This document shows positions 1 to 5,179 of a DNA stretch of 7,238 nt, piece after piece. How positions within the stretch are numbered: position 1 is the first letter of the stretch; each line of letters begins with the position of its first letter. The position numbers were made by a program, and so were the translations under genes. The DNA comes from Candidatus Wildermuthbacteria bacterium (lineage in GTDB: Bacteria > Patescibacteriota > Minisyncoccia > Minisyncoccales > UBA10102): NCBI GenBank assembly GCA_016177245.1, contig JACOVR010000014.1, positions 1-7,238 on the forward strand, given 5' to 3'. Below the pieces are notes generated by a model that did not search any database, had not been told where the DNA came from, and worked only from the letters and a program-made list of their open reading frames with translations.

Positions 1-447
1 AACACCGCCAAAGATAATCCCGCGGCGAGTGTGGTTTATAAAGATATTGCGGCTGTTGCCGGCAAATCCCGCGACATCTTTTTGTTTTTCAGACCTGATG
101 GCAAAAATGTTTCAGAATTTACCATAATGACGCAAAACGCCGCCGATGTCGTCGTTCAAAATTCCGTCAAAGAAGGATTCGGCTTGGTGGTGGCGGAAGC
201 AATGTGGAAACGCCAAGCGGTAATCGGCGGCCCGGCCTCGGGAATCAGAAAACAGATACAAAATGGGAAAAACGGATTTATTGTGAAATCTCCTGAGGAA
301 ATGGCTCAAAAAGTAATTTTTCTTTTATCCAATCCCCAAAAAAAGAAATTGCTGGGAGAGGCTGCCAGAAAAACTGTTTTTGAAAAGTTTTTATTCCCGC
401 GTTTGGTCTTGGACCATCTCAAGCTCTACCGGTCTTATTGGAAATAA
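1..447 (+). CDS. Glycosyltransferase, GT-B fold, GT4 trehalose phosphorylase/synthase-like (3' part)
   Basis: The frame is open from the first base, so the gene begins outside the window; 148 C-terminal residues are visible. They form the nucleotide-sugar-binding half of a GT-B glycosyltransferase. The segment from ADVVVQ through EGFGLVVAEAMW contains the EX7E motif of family GT4 (the two Glu flank GFGLVVA), followed by the usual VIGG...GI...I..G.NGF strand-loop pattern. The preceding stretch with YKDIA and IFLFFRPDG, and the ADVVVQ.S.KEGFGL wording, most resemble TreT-type trehalose synthases (NDP-glucose plus glucose) and related trehalose phosphorylases. The acceptor is determined largely by the N-terminal domain, which is missing here, so substrate is inference. 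No terminator is seen after the TAA stop. Confidence 0.85.
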   Translation, partial: NTAKDNPAASVVYKDIAAVAGKSRDIFLFFRPDGKNVSEFTIMTQNAADVVVQNSVKEGFGLVVAEAMWKRQAVIGGPASGIRKQIQNGKNGFIVKSPEEMAQKVIFLLSNPQKKKLLGEAARKTVFEKFLFPRLVLDHLKLYRSYWK

Positions 448-479
448 AGAAATTGTGTTGTAAACACGAGATTTCAAGT

Positions 480-666
480 ATGAGGCATATACTTGCTGAA
501 ACAATCTTTTGGACTCACCTGGCCGTAGTGCTTTTTTGGTGGGGGTTGTTTTTCGTTCCCACCAGTGCCTGGCCCGACAAAATTTCGTTTCATTTTTTGA
601 GGAGCAGCCATTCTCACCCTCTCGGTTCTTATAGCAGTTACGATTCAATATTTTTCCTTTCGCTAG
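480..666 (+). pseudogene. Probable disrupted small membrane protein gene
   Basis: From ATG 480 one frame reads MRHILAETIFWTHLAVVLFW followed by WGLFFVPTSAWPDKISFHF, which looks like a genuine membrane helix plus an amphipathic Trp/Pro-rich loop. After 596 this frame turns into an unlikely Ser/His-rich tail. A different frame from 601 reads GAAILTLSVLIAVTIQYFSF then R and TAG at 664-666, a convincing second membrane helix. The two halves together would make a roughly 60-residue two-helix protein interrupted near the T-run at 592-598. A single-base change in that run does not restore the frame, because TGA (598-600) stands directly before the second half; a small deletion plus frameshift is therefore more likely than a sequencing slip. 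The HLAVVLF segment loosely recalls DUF2784-type small membrane proteins, but I do not recognise the family with confidence. Confidence 0.4.
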
Positions 667-674
667 ATTAGACC

Positions 675-680
675 GCATAA
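675..680 (+). promoter_or_regulatory. Candidate -10 box for the small membrane protein gene
   Basis: CATAAT ends 7 bases before the ATG at 688, so a transcript starting at the usual distance would begin at or next to the start codon (leaderless). No Shine-Dalgarno sequence precedes the ATG, which agrees with this reading. No clear -35 box is visible. Confidence 0.35.
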
Positions 681-687
681 TGAAACT

Positions 688-942
688 ATGGCAATACTAA
701 GTTTTATAAAGCCGACGTTTGGGAAGCTGCTCTTAGCCATCATAGGTACGGCCCTGGCATCCTTTTTTATGTATGACTATCTTTTGAACAATACCTTTGT
801 TTGTCTGGCGGTTGGATGCCCCACCGTACAAGAAATAGCGAGAAATCAGATGTTTTCTTTTTTTATCCCCCTGTTTTTAGTACTCGGTTATGTATTTTCT
901 TGCAGCATTATGTGGGGGTACGGTAAGATACGGGGTCGATAA
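688..942 (+). CDS. Small two-helix membrane protein, unknown function
   Basis: This is an 84-residue protein. It has a short basic N-terminus containing FIKPTFGK, one membrane helix at about residues 13-28, a short outside segment with two Cys (CLAVGC, about 39-44), a second helix at about 57-75, and a basic C-terminus (GKIRGR). The charge pattern suggests both ends lie in the cytoplasm with the Cys-containing loop outside. Small proteins opening with a K-P-T-x-G-K signature before a helix are common hypothetical proteins in Patescibacteria and archaea; that is general family memory, not a search result. The ATG at 688 is preferred because the ATG at 680 reads into a stop after six codons. 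No Shine-Dalgarno is present. The gene is followed by three hairpins ending in a terminator. I cannot assign a function. Confidence 0.65.
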   Translation: MAILSFIKPTFGKLLLAIIGTALASFFMYDYLLNNTFVCLAVGCPTVQEIARNQMFSFFIPLFLVLGYVFSCSIMWGYGKIRGR

Positions 943-944
943 AT

Positions 945-997
945 GTGAAGATTGGCGGTGTCGGCCGCCACTTCACGATCGAGGAATTGAGTTCCTC
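945..997 (+). other. Two tandem RNA hairpins upstream of the terminator (structured 3'UTR or sRNA candidate)
   Basis: Hairpin 1 pairs GTGAAG (945-950) with CTTCAC (971-976) and TGGCGG (953-958) with CCGCCA (965-970). This gives 12 base pairs with a two-base AT bulge and a six-base loop (959-964). Hairpin 2 pairs GAGGAA (981-986) with TTCCTC (992-997) around a five-base loop. Together with the terminator that follows, they form a compact three-stem RNA of about 90 bases beginning just after the stop of the membrane protein gene. It could be the structured 3' end of that mRNA, or a separate small RNA; GATAAA at 938-943 is a weak possible -10. No known RNA family is recognised. Confidence 0.5.
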
Positions 998-1001
998 TGC
1001 T

Positions 1002-1033
1002 CCCGCTACGTCTTAGGGCGTAGCGGGCTTTTT
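1002..1033 (+). terminator. Intrinsic terminator after the small membrane protein gene
   Basis: CCCGCTACG (1002-1010) and CGTAGCGGG (1019-1027) form a perfect nine-base-pair stem with an eight-base loop, followed by CTTTTTAT. The T-run is only on the plus-strand side, so it ends rightward transcription and does not serve the leftward LUD gene that stops at 1045. Confidence 0.85.
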
Positions 1034-1044
1034 ATATGGAACGA

Positions 1045-1662
1045 TTAGAACCCCAGTTTTTCTTGTACAAAGATGACGTGCGCCTTTCGTTTCATGAACG
1101 GGGGTTCGCGATTGAGAATGACGAGCTTGGAAATGAAGCTCCCGCCCATCCCCGCTTCCTTCATTCTCGCGTCTTCAAGCGGGAACGAATATTCCTTCAC
1201 CCTTGCGATTGCGCCCTCAAGATCGGGCGTGATCTTTTGAGTTCCAACAACAAGAATAAGATTTGGCGAGGTATATACAACATGCGGAAGCTGGCTGCCG
1301 GAGTTTGACGCGATCACAATCTCCCCTGTTTGCGCGATCGCGTGCGCGCTTCCAAGATAGAAGTCGGACAGCACGGATTGCTTGCGCAGCGTCGCTTGCT
1401 TTGCCTGATCTTTTTCCTGCAGGATCGCGTCGTGAAGATTGTTCCAGCCGTGCCTGCCCTCTTTGAGATAGTCCACGAATCCGATCTGCTCGAGCGTGCG
1501 CGAGGAACCGTTCATGACCGAGGCGCCCGCCGGGATAATCTCTTTGATCCGCGAGAACGCCTCGGCAGCTAAAGAAACAACTTCGGGAAGGAAGCCGCGC
1601 TCTTTGAGCGATTTCATTGCCGTATCGATCGCGTCATTTGATGCAAGGGTGTCGTAATCCAT
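1045..1662 (-). CDS. LUD-domain protein (LutC/YkgG-like, DUF162)
   Basis: The 205-residue protein spans a full LUD domain (PF02589 type). The segment around residues 48-60 (VMNGSSRTLEQIGF) matches the family's G-G-S-x-T-L-E-x-I-G loop. The later DFYLGSAHAIAQTGEIV, NLILVVGTQKI and PDLEGAIARVKEYSFPLEDA segments match the core and the C-terminal helix. In LutABC systems LutC works with the iron-sulfur proteins LutA and LutB in lactate oxidation, but neither is nearby, and the Cys motif seen near the end of some family members is absent. A role in lactate use is therefore not supported here; orphan LUD proteins are widespread and of unknown activity. The ATG at 1662 lacks a clear Shine-Dalgarno; a TATGAT box on the minus strand (1682-1677) would give a leader of under 10 bases. 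It diverges from the M23 gene with 28 bp between start codons. Confidence 0.85.
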   Translation of the reverse strand: MDYDTLASNDAIDTAMKSLKERGFLPEVVSLAAEAFSRIKEIIPAGASVMNGSSRTLEQIGFVDYLKEGRHGWNNLHDAILQEKDQAKQATLRKQSVLSDFYLGSAHAIAQTGEIVIASNSGSQLPHVVYTSPNLILVVGTQKITPDLEGAIARVKEYSFPLEDARMKEAGMGGSFISKLVILNREPPFMKRKAHVIFVQEKLGF

Positions 1663-1672
1663 GGTAGAGTAA

Positions 1673-1682
1673 TGGTATCATA
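1673..1682. promoter_or_regulatory. Shared divergent promoter (LUD gene / M23 gene)
   Basis: On the plus strand TGGTATCAT (1673-1681) is an extended -10 ending nine bases before the M23 ATG at 1691. On the minus strand the same bases give TATGAT (1682-1677), 14 bases from the LUD start. The heptamer TATCATA fits TAnnnT on both strands. Both transcripts would have leaders of only a few bases. Confidence 0.5.
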
Positions 1683-1690
1683 GAGCCATT

Positions 1691-2878
1691 ATGCGAACAA
1701 TCGGCTTTGCGATCGGTTTAATAATCGTCGTGGGCGTGATCGGTTATGTTTTCTTTATCCAAAAAGAAACGGATCAAACTGCGCCGGGGCAAAGGTTAGA
1801 ACGGGAAACAACCGAATACGTTGAATTTTCCCAGCTCAATCCCCTATTTCGTTTTGCTGCGAGGGTTCCTGAACAATTTGAGATTGGATCAGATCTTTTT
1901 ATCACGAGCTTCAGGGCATCTGAATTTTTAACGCTCGAAACAGTCACTATCTACAGGCGAGAACCAACACTGGTCAATGGCCACGATGCAGTGATCTATG
2001 AAATCGAGAAAAAAGCAGATGCTCCAAGGTTTTCGGGGCAGCCCGAATGGAGAAATCAAAGACACACTGCAATTGATGTCCGCCTTTCGAAAGCAAATCC
2101 CACGATTTTTTATTCGTTTGCATTTCGCCCTGAAATTGAGCAAACGGTCATTGACGCGTTTCTCGACTCGCTCGCATTCCATAATGACAGAGATAGTTTT
2201 AAGCCCCCGCTTGAACGATTCGGTGAGAGAATCGTAAAGAAGCGTTTTGGAATGTATGTGACGCCTCAAAATTCTCCTGTGGAGCCGGAATTTTTCATCG
2301 GATACCATACCGGCGTTGATTACGAGATCTTTCCCGAAGAAGAAACCAAAGACGTTCCCGTGTTTGCGATCTGCGGAGGAGAATTGAGAAGCAAGCGGTC
2401 TGCGACCGGCTATGGAGGAGTGGCGATGCAAGAATGCCTCTTGAAAGACATGCCCATCACGATTGTGTACGGCCATCTTGCGCTTTCTTCTGTAGAAAAA
2501 GCAGCCGGCGCATATCTGATTCCTGGAGAAACAATTGGACACCTTGCCCCTGCAGGACCCGAAGCAGGAGGTGGAAGAAAACATCTGCATCTGGGAATGC
2601 ATAGGGGAACTGCCCTCGACATTCGGGGATATGTGCAGACAGAAGAAGAACTCGGCAACTGGCTCAATCCAGCCTCCCTGCAACTTCAATATGAAAAAGC
2701 TGATTTGATACGGGTTAATAAACCGAAGCCCAACGGAGCCGTGCAGAGCCCGCTTTTGGTTGAGGGGGAGGCGCGGGGATTCTGGTTTTTCGAGGCGTCT
2801 TTTCCTATACAACTTCTCGACGGCAACGGGAAACAAATTGCCATCGCCGTTGCGCAGGCGCAAGACGAGTGGAAATAA
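1691..2878 (+). CDS. Membrane-anchored M23 (LytM-type) peptidase, C-terminus frameshifted
   Basis: This 395-residue protein starts with an uncleaved signal/anchor helix (about residues 3-23). A non-catalytic extracytoplasmic domain of unrecognised type follows (about 45-165). Then comes an M23 metallopeptidase domain (about 185-330) with the zinc and catalytic residues in place: H206 and D210 in YHTGVD, H262 in YGHL, and H298 and H300 in HLHLG. Such enzymes cut peptide cross-links in peptidoglycan outside the membrane. Residues 344-394 (PKPNGAVQSPLLVEGEARGF onward to AQAQDEW) are the first half of a Gmad2-like immunoglobulin-fold domain. That domain is cut off by TAA at 2876 because of a frameshift at about 2870; the rest is readable in another frame (2869-2991). 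The catalytic domain is intact, so activity may survive. No Shine-Dalgarno is seen; the gene appears nearly leaderless from the TGGTATCAT promoter. Confidence 0.85.
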   Translation: MRTIGFAIGLIIVVGVIGYVFFIQKETDQTAPGQRLERETTEYVEFSQLNPLFRFAARVPEQFEIGSDLFITSFRASEFLTLETVTIYRREPTLVNGHDAVIYEIEKKADAPRFSGQPEWRNQRHTAIDVRLSKANPTIFYSFAFRPEIEQTVIDAFLDSLAFHNDRDSFKPPLERFGERIVKKRFGMYVTPQNSPVEPEFFIGYHTGVDYEIFPEEETKDVPVFAICGGELRSKRSATGYGGVAMQECLLKDMPITIVYGHLALSSVEKAAGAYLIPGETIGHLAPAGPEAGGGRKHLHLGMHRGTALDIRGYVQTEEELGNWLNPASLQLQYEKADLIRVNKPKPNGAVQSPLLVEGEARGFWFFEASFPIQLLDGNGKQIAIAVAQAQDEWK

Positions 2879-2991
2879 AATTTGAGAAACCCTCAACGGC
2901 AAAAGGGACTCTTGTGCTGGAAAAAGACAATCCTTCAGGACTTCCAGAACACGCCGACGAACTTCGGATCCCCGTCAGCTTCCGGCAATGA
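2869..2991 (+). pseudogene. Out-of-frame remainder of the Gmad2-like domain of the M23 gene
   Basis: The frame offset by one from the M23 gene reads VEIKFEKPSTAKGTLVLEKD, then NPSGLPEHADELRIPVSF and RQ before TGA at 2989-2991. The LEKDNPSGLPE...IP pattern is the typical end of the Gmad2-like domain that begins in the M23 gene. What is missing between EW (upstream frame) and VEIKF is the short segment usually written like MT..FVPF. This points to loss of a few tens of bases (length 3n+1) at GAGTGGAAA, not to a single-base slip. The two halves overlap at 2869-2878. It may be a real deletion in this strain or an assembly artefact. Confidence 0.75.
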
Positions 2992-2995
2992 GAGG

Positions 2996-3505
2996 TTAGG
3001 GAAGAGGGGTAAGTGTAAGTCCAAACCTTGCCTGAATCTCACGGATTTTCTCAATAACCTTGCGGATCCGTTCGACTATGGTTGAAGCAACCGCAGCTCG
3101 TTCCGCTGAAAGGCTATGAACCCGTGTTGCGGTGATCGTTCCATCGCTTGGATTGATCGTCCCCTGAATGTTTACCTTATCCCCTACTTTCAGATCCGAT
3201 CTGAAAGTGCCAAAATCCACCCGTACGTTCAACCCCCACACCTTCACTCCATCCACGGCAGGAGTTGCAGTGGCCAAAGTGATCACCTCTCCAGCAAGCA
3301 CGTGGACCTGCCCTTCAGGACCCACAAAGAAAGATGAAGCAGAAAGTTTATGACCCTCAATCTTTTCAAGTTTGTCAAAAAGCTTTTCTATTTTCTTGAA
3401 CTCGCCTTTCGGAAACTTTTTATCGTCGTCGTCTGCTTTTGCAAACACGAACGGCACCCCCACCAACGCAACAGCCAACATCGCGATCAAAATGTATTTG
3501 TTCAT
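2996..3505 (-). CDS. Exported DUF5666-like protein
   Basis: This is a 169-residue protein with a clear signal peptide (MNKYILIAMLAVALVGVPFV, then FAKA) and probable cleavage near residue 24. An Asp-rich and Lys-rich linker and helix follow (DDDDKK, residues 25-52). Residues 55-135 form an all-beta, OB-like domain: FVGPEGQVHVLAGEVITL, the L.VGDKV.I.G motif at about 105-115, then DGTITATRVH. This matches the DUF5666 pattern of exported proteins with unknown ligand. A basic amphipathic helix (about 136-160) ends the protein. ATG 3505 is chosen over a TTG at 3520 because it opens directly on the signal peptide and has AAGG four bases upstream. It stops five bases from the end of the frameshifted M23 gene and diverges from the GH5-like gene. 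The exact function is unknown. Confidence 0.75.
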   Translation of the reverse strand: MNKYILIAMLAVALVGVPFVFAKADDDDKKFPKGEFKKIEKLFDKLEKIEGHKLSASSFFVGPEGQVHVLAGEVITLATATPAVDGVKVWGLNVRVDFGTFRSDLKVGDKVNIQGTINPSDGTITATRVHSLSAERAAVASTIVERIRKVIEKIREIQARFGLTLTPLP

Positions 3506-3522
3506 GGGCCTTATTACCAATA

Positions 3523-3532
3523 TGCTACAATA
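3523..3532. promoter_or_regulatory. Divergent promoter, extended -10 (GH5-like gene / DUF5666 gene)
   Basis: TGCTACAAT (3523-3531) is a strong extended -10 facing right. Read on the minus strand, the overlapping TATTGT (3532-3527) could drive the DUF5666-like gene, whose ATG is 21 bases away with AAGG in the leader. The heptamer TACAATA fits TAnnnT on both strands. No convincing -35 element is seen. Confidence 0.6.
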
Positions 3533-3538
3533 GAGATA

Positions 3539-3575
3539 CCGACCTTTTCGATTCTACTAATACCGACGAACAAAT
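3539..3575 (+). promoter_or_regulatory. 5' leader sharing motifs with the sigma-operon leader
   Basis: CCGACCTTT (3539-3547) lies exactly eight bases after the -10, at the expected transcription start. GACGAAC (3565-3571) follows 17 bases later, directly before AAATG. The same two words occur in the same order, at the same distance from the -10, ahead of the sigma factor gene (5147-5155 and 5168-5174). The ATG at 3573 is out of frame with the GH5-like protein and opens a 31-codon reading frame ending at 3666. Confidence 0.5.
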
Positions 3576-3592
3576 GATTCATTTCTTACCCC

Positions 3593-4711
3593 ATGGAAAC
3601 GCTTCTTTTCGCAGCATTGCAATGGCTCCATACCGAGGGAAACCGCATTGTCAACGAATCCAATGAAACAGTGATTTTGCGCGGGGTAAATCTTGAACGC
3701 CGCGAATATATTTACAAATCCTCTCCCGGCATCAACTACGAAACAAAGGCGATCCCCATTGTTGCGGGAAATCCACCAAACGGCTGGGGCGCAAACTTTA
3801 TTCTCATTGCATTCGCATCAGGTCCGGTAAACCGGGGAGACCAGCAGTACCTTGGCTTTCTTGATGAGATCGTGCAAAAAGCAAAAGAAAATGGCGCATA
3901 TACCTTGCTGGCGTATCGGTACAAAGAACCCAACGGCGACCAACCCGCCATGCCAGACCAAGACGCACAAGACGCTCTGGCAACTCTTGCGCTTCGTTAC
4001 AAAAGTGAACCGGCGGTACTCTACGGACTGCAGGTGGAACCCAGCAGGGTTTCCTGGGCAGAGCTCAAGCCGCGGTTTATCTCAATGATCGACGCAATCC
4101 GCGCAAACAATTCCCGGGCGCTCATTGCGGTGCCCGGCACCCAATGGAGCAGATATGTGCATCACCAAGTGGAAAATCCCATCGATAGAGAGAACTTGAT
4201 TTTTAAGTCACACCCCTACGATAGCTGGGACACAATTCAAAAAGAGTATCGTTTCGACGAAATGCTCAATGCAGGATATCCTCTCTTGCTTGGAGAATTT
4301 GGAGCTGGGTCGCAAATGTCTCTTGGAAACGTAGAAAATCTCTTGGAGTACGCAAACACAAAGGGCATCAGCTGGGCAGCATGGATGTTTTCTGACGAGG
4401 CATGCCCCTGCTTGCTTGCAGACCGGACCACGTTTGAGCCAACCCCCTATGGCGCGCTTATCAAAACATTTCTTACTCCCATCTCTCCTCCTGTAATTCC
4501 TCCTTCGCCGCCTCCCTTAATCCCTCCCCGAGCGCCTCCTTTACCCCCTCCCTTACCGGTCACGCCTCCGCCACAAGAAACAGCAATCTACCCGGTCATT
4601 CGGCCGGGTGCCACGTCGAATGACGGTGCAAGCTCTGTTGTGCTTACTTTGATAACTATTTTCCTGCTTGCACTTGCTCTCTTCTTGCTCATCAAGAAGA
4701 CACGCCCTTAA
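3593..4711 (+). CDS. GH5-like (cellulase-family) surface protein with C-terminal membrane anchor
   Basis: The 372-residue protein has a glycoside hydrolase clan-A barrel (about residues 12-295): EGNRIV....NETVILRGVNL at the start, strand IFKSHPYD (H207), the nucleophile strand LLLGEFG (E235), and AAWMF near the end. The acid/base Glu is probably E149 in LQVEPS, but the nearly invariant Asn before it (the NEP motif of GH5) is Val here. The strand that normally ends in D-x-H reads LLAYRY. Catalysis may be altered or lost, leaving a sugar-binding role. A proline-rich linker (about 297-327), a membrane helix (about 348-367) and KKTRP follow, which is a wall-spanning anchor layout. No ordinary signal peptide is visible (METLLFAALQW), and a TGA 18 bases upstream rules out an N-terminal extension in this frame. 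It overlaps the convergent gene's end by 20 bp. Confidence 0.75.
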   Translation: METLLFAALQWLHTEGNRIVNESNETVILRGVNLERREYIYKSSPGINYETKAIPIVAGNPPNGWGANFILIAFASGPVNRGDQQYLGFLDEIVQKAKENGAYTLLAYRYKEPNGDQPAMPDQDAQDALATLALRYKSEPAVLYGLQVEPSRVSWAELKPRFISMIDAIRANNSRALIAVPGTQWSRYVHHQVENPIDRENLIFKSHPYDSWDTIQKEYRFDEMLNAGYPLLLGEFGAGSQMSLGNVENLLEYANTKGISWAAWMFSDEACPCLLADRTTFEPTPYGALIKTFLTPISPPVIPPSPPPLIPPRAPPLPPPLPVTPPPQETAIYPVIRPGATSNDGASSVVLTLITIFLLALALFLLIKKTRP

Positions 4712-5117
4712 GAATATCGCTTAACTTCACAAGCGCGTCTTCTACTTTCTGCAAAATGATTGCTCTTTGCGCCTGCGCCTGTCGAATGGCTCCAAGCTGC
4801 GCGTTGATAGACGATACCTTCTGCGTCATGCCCTGAAGCTGGCTGATCACTGCCTGTCTCTCTGCGAAAGTATTCATGGGACTTGTTTTCAGCGCTTGCG
4901 TTGTAGCAATCATCGTCTGTATATCTGCGAATGACTGATCAATAATCGCCCGTTCTTGCATGTGAATCTGCTGTGCCTGCTCTAATGTCAGCCCAATCGA
5001 GAAAATGACCTGCCGAATACCCTCAAGAACATTTGCCGGAAGCTGGACTGTTTGCGCTTCAGCCGCGGAAACGGCGAACACAAGCATGGGAATTGCCACC
5101 AAAATCGCTTTTTTCAT
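4692..5117 (-). CDS. Small exported helical protein, unknown function
   Basis: This is a 141-residue protein with a textbook signal peptide (MKKAILVAIPMLVFAVSAAE then A), probably cut after residue 21. The mature part is almost entirely helical and rich in Gln, Ala and Ile. Examples are LTLEQAQQIHMQERAIIDQS (43-62), a turn at KTSPMN (77-82), and two long helices (83-105 and 107-138) rich in Gln and hydrophobics. The layout loosely recalls Spy/CpxP-type periplasmic helical proteins (LTxxQ), but I see no firm match. It sits divergently from the sigma factor gene, so it could report on or respond to the same envelope signal; that is inference. Its 3' end overlaps the GH5-like gene by 20 bp, with no separate terminator. 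A weak GAAGCG precedes the ATG. Confidence 0.7.
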   Translation of the reverse strand: MKKAILVAIPMLVFAVSAAEAQTVQLPANVLEGIRQVIFSIGLTLEQAQQIHMQERAIIDQSFADIQTMIATTQALKTSPMNTFAERQAVISQLQGMTQKVSSINAQLGAIRQAQAQRAIILQKVEDALVKLSDILKGVSS

Positions 5118-5130
5118 ATCGCTTCAAAAA

Positions 5131-5140
5131 TGCGATAATG
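5131..5140. promoter_or_regulatory. Divergent promoter, extended -10 (sigma operon / exported helical protein)
   Basis: TGCGATAAT (5131-5139) is an extended -10 facing the sigma gene; TTTTCA (5111-5116) at 17-base spacing is a possible -35. On the minus strand CATTAT (5140-5135) lies 17 bases before the exported protein's ATG, so the two promoters overlap almost completely. Confidence 0.6.
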
Positions 5141-5146
5141 AGTATG

Positions 5147-5179
5147 CCGACCTTTCTACGGGGCACTGACGAACCAATG
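5147..5179 (+). promoter_or_regulatory. 5' leader of the sigma operon, motif pair shared with the GH5-like gene
   Basis: CCGACCTTT (5147-5155) starts exactly eight bases after the -10, and GACGAAC (5168-5174) immediately precedes CAATG of the chosen start. Both words and their order match the leader at 3539-3571, with a 12-base instead of a 17-base spacer. Both genes also open with ATGGAAAC. Confidence 0.5.

Noticed and set aside
455..467. GTGTT-GTA-AACAC inverted repeat as an operator
   Set aside because: Five-base arms are too short to stand out from chance, and no neighbouring regulator gene supports it.
598..600. TGA read as glycine (genetic code 25) to join the halves of the broken membrane protein gene
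   Set aside because: TGA is the natural stop of the sigma factor, the exported helical protein and the Gmad2-like tail, so the standard bacterial code fits. A frame change would still be needed.
391..678. 95-codon minus-strand frame and 77-codon plus-strand frame from 438
   Set aside because: The minus frame overlaps the glycosyltransferase end and has no recognisable features. In the plus frame only the part from 480 to about 596 looks like real protein, so it is reported as part of a broken gene.
1928..2902. 324-codon open frame on the minus strand inside the M23 gene
   Set aside because: It is antisense to a clearly recognised peptidase with catalytic motifs; its product is rich in Arg, Cys, Phe and Ser with no recognisable domain.
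5033..5176. Upstream in-frame start for the sigma factor (214 residues)
   Set aside because: The extra N-terminus would overlap the divergent exported-protein gene and cross the likely promoter; ECF-type factors normally begin close to region 2.
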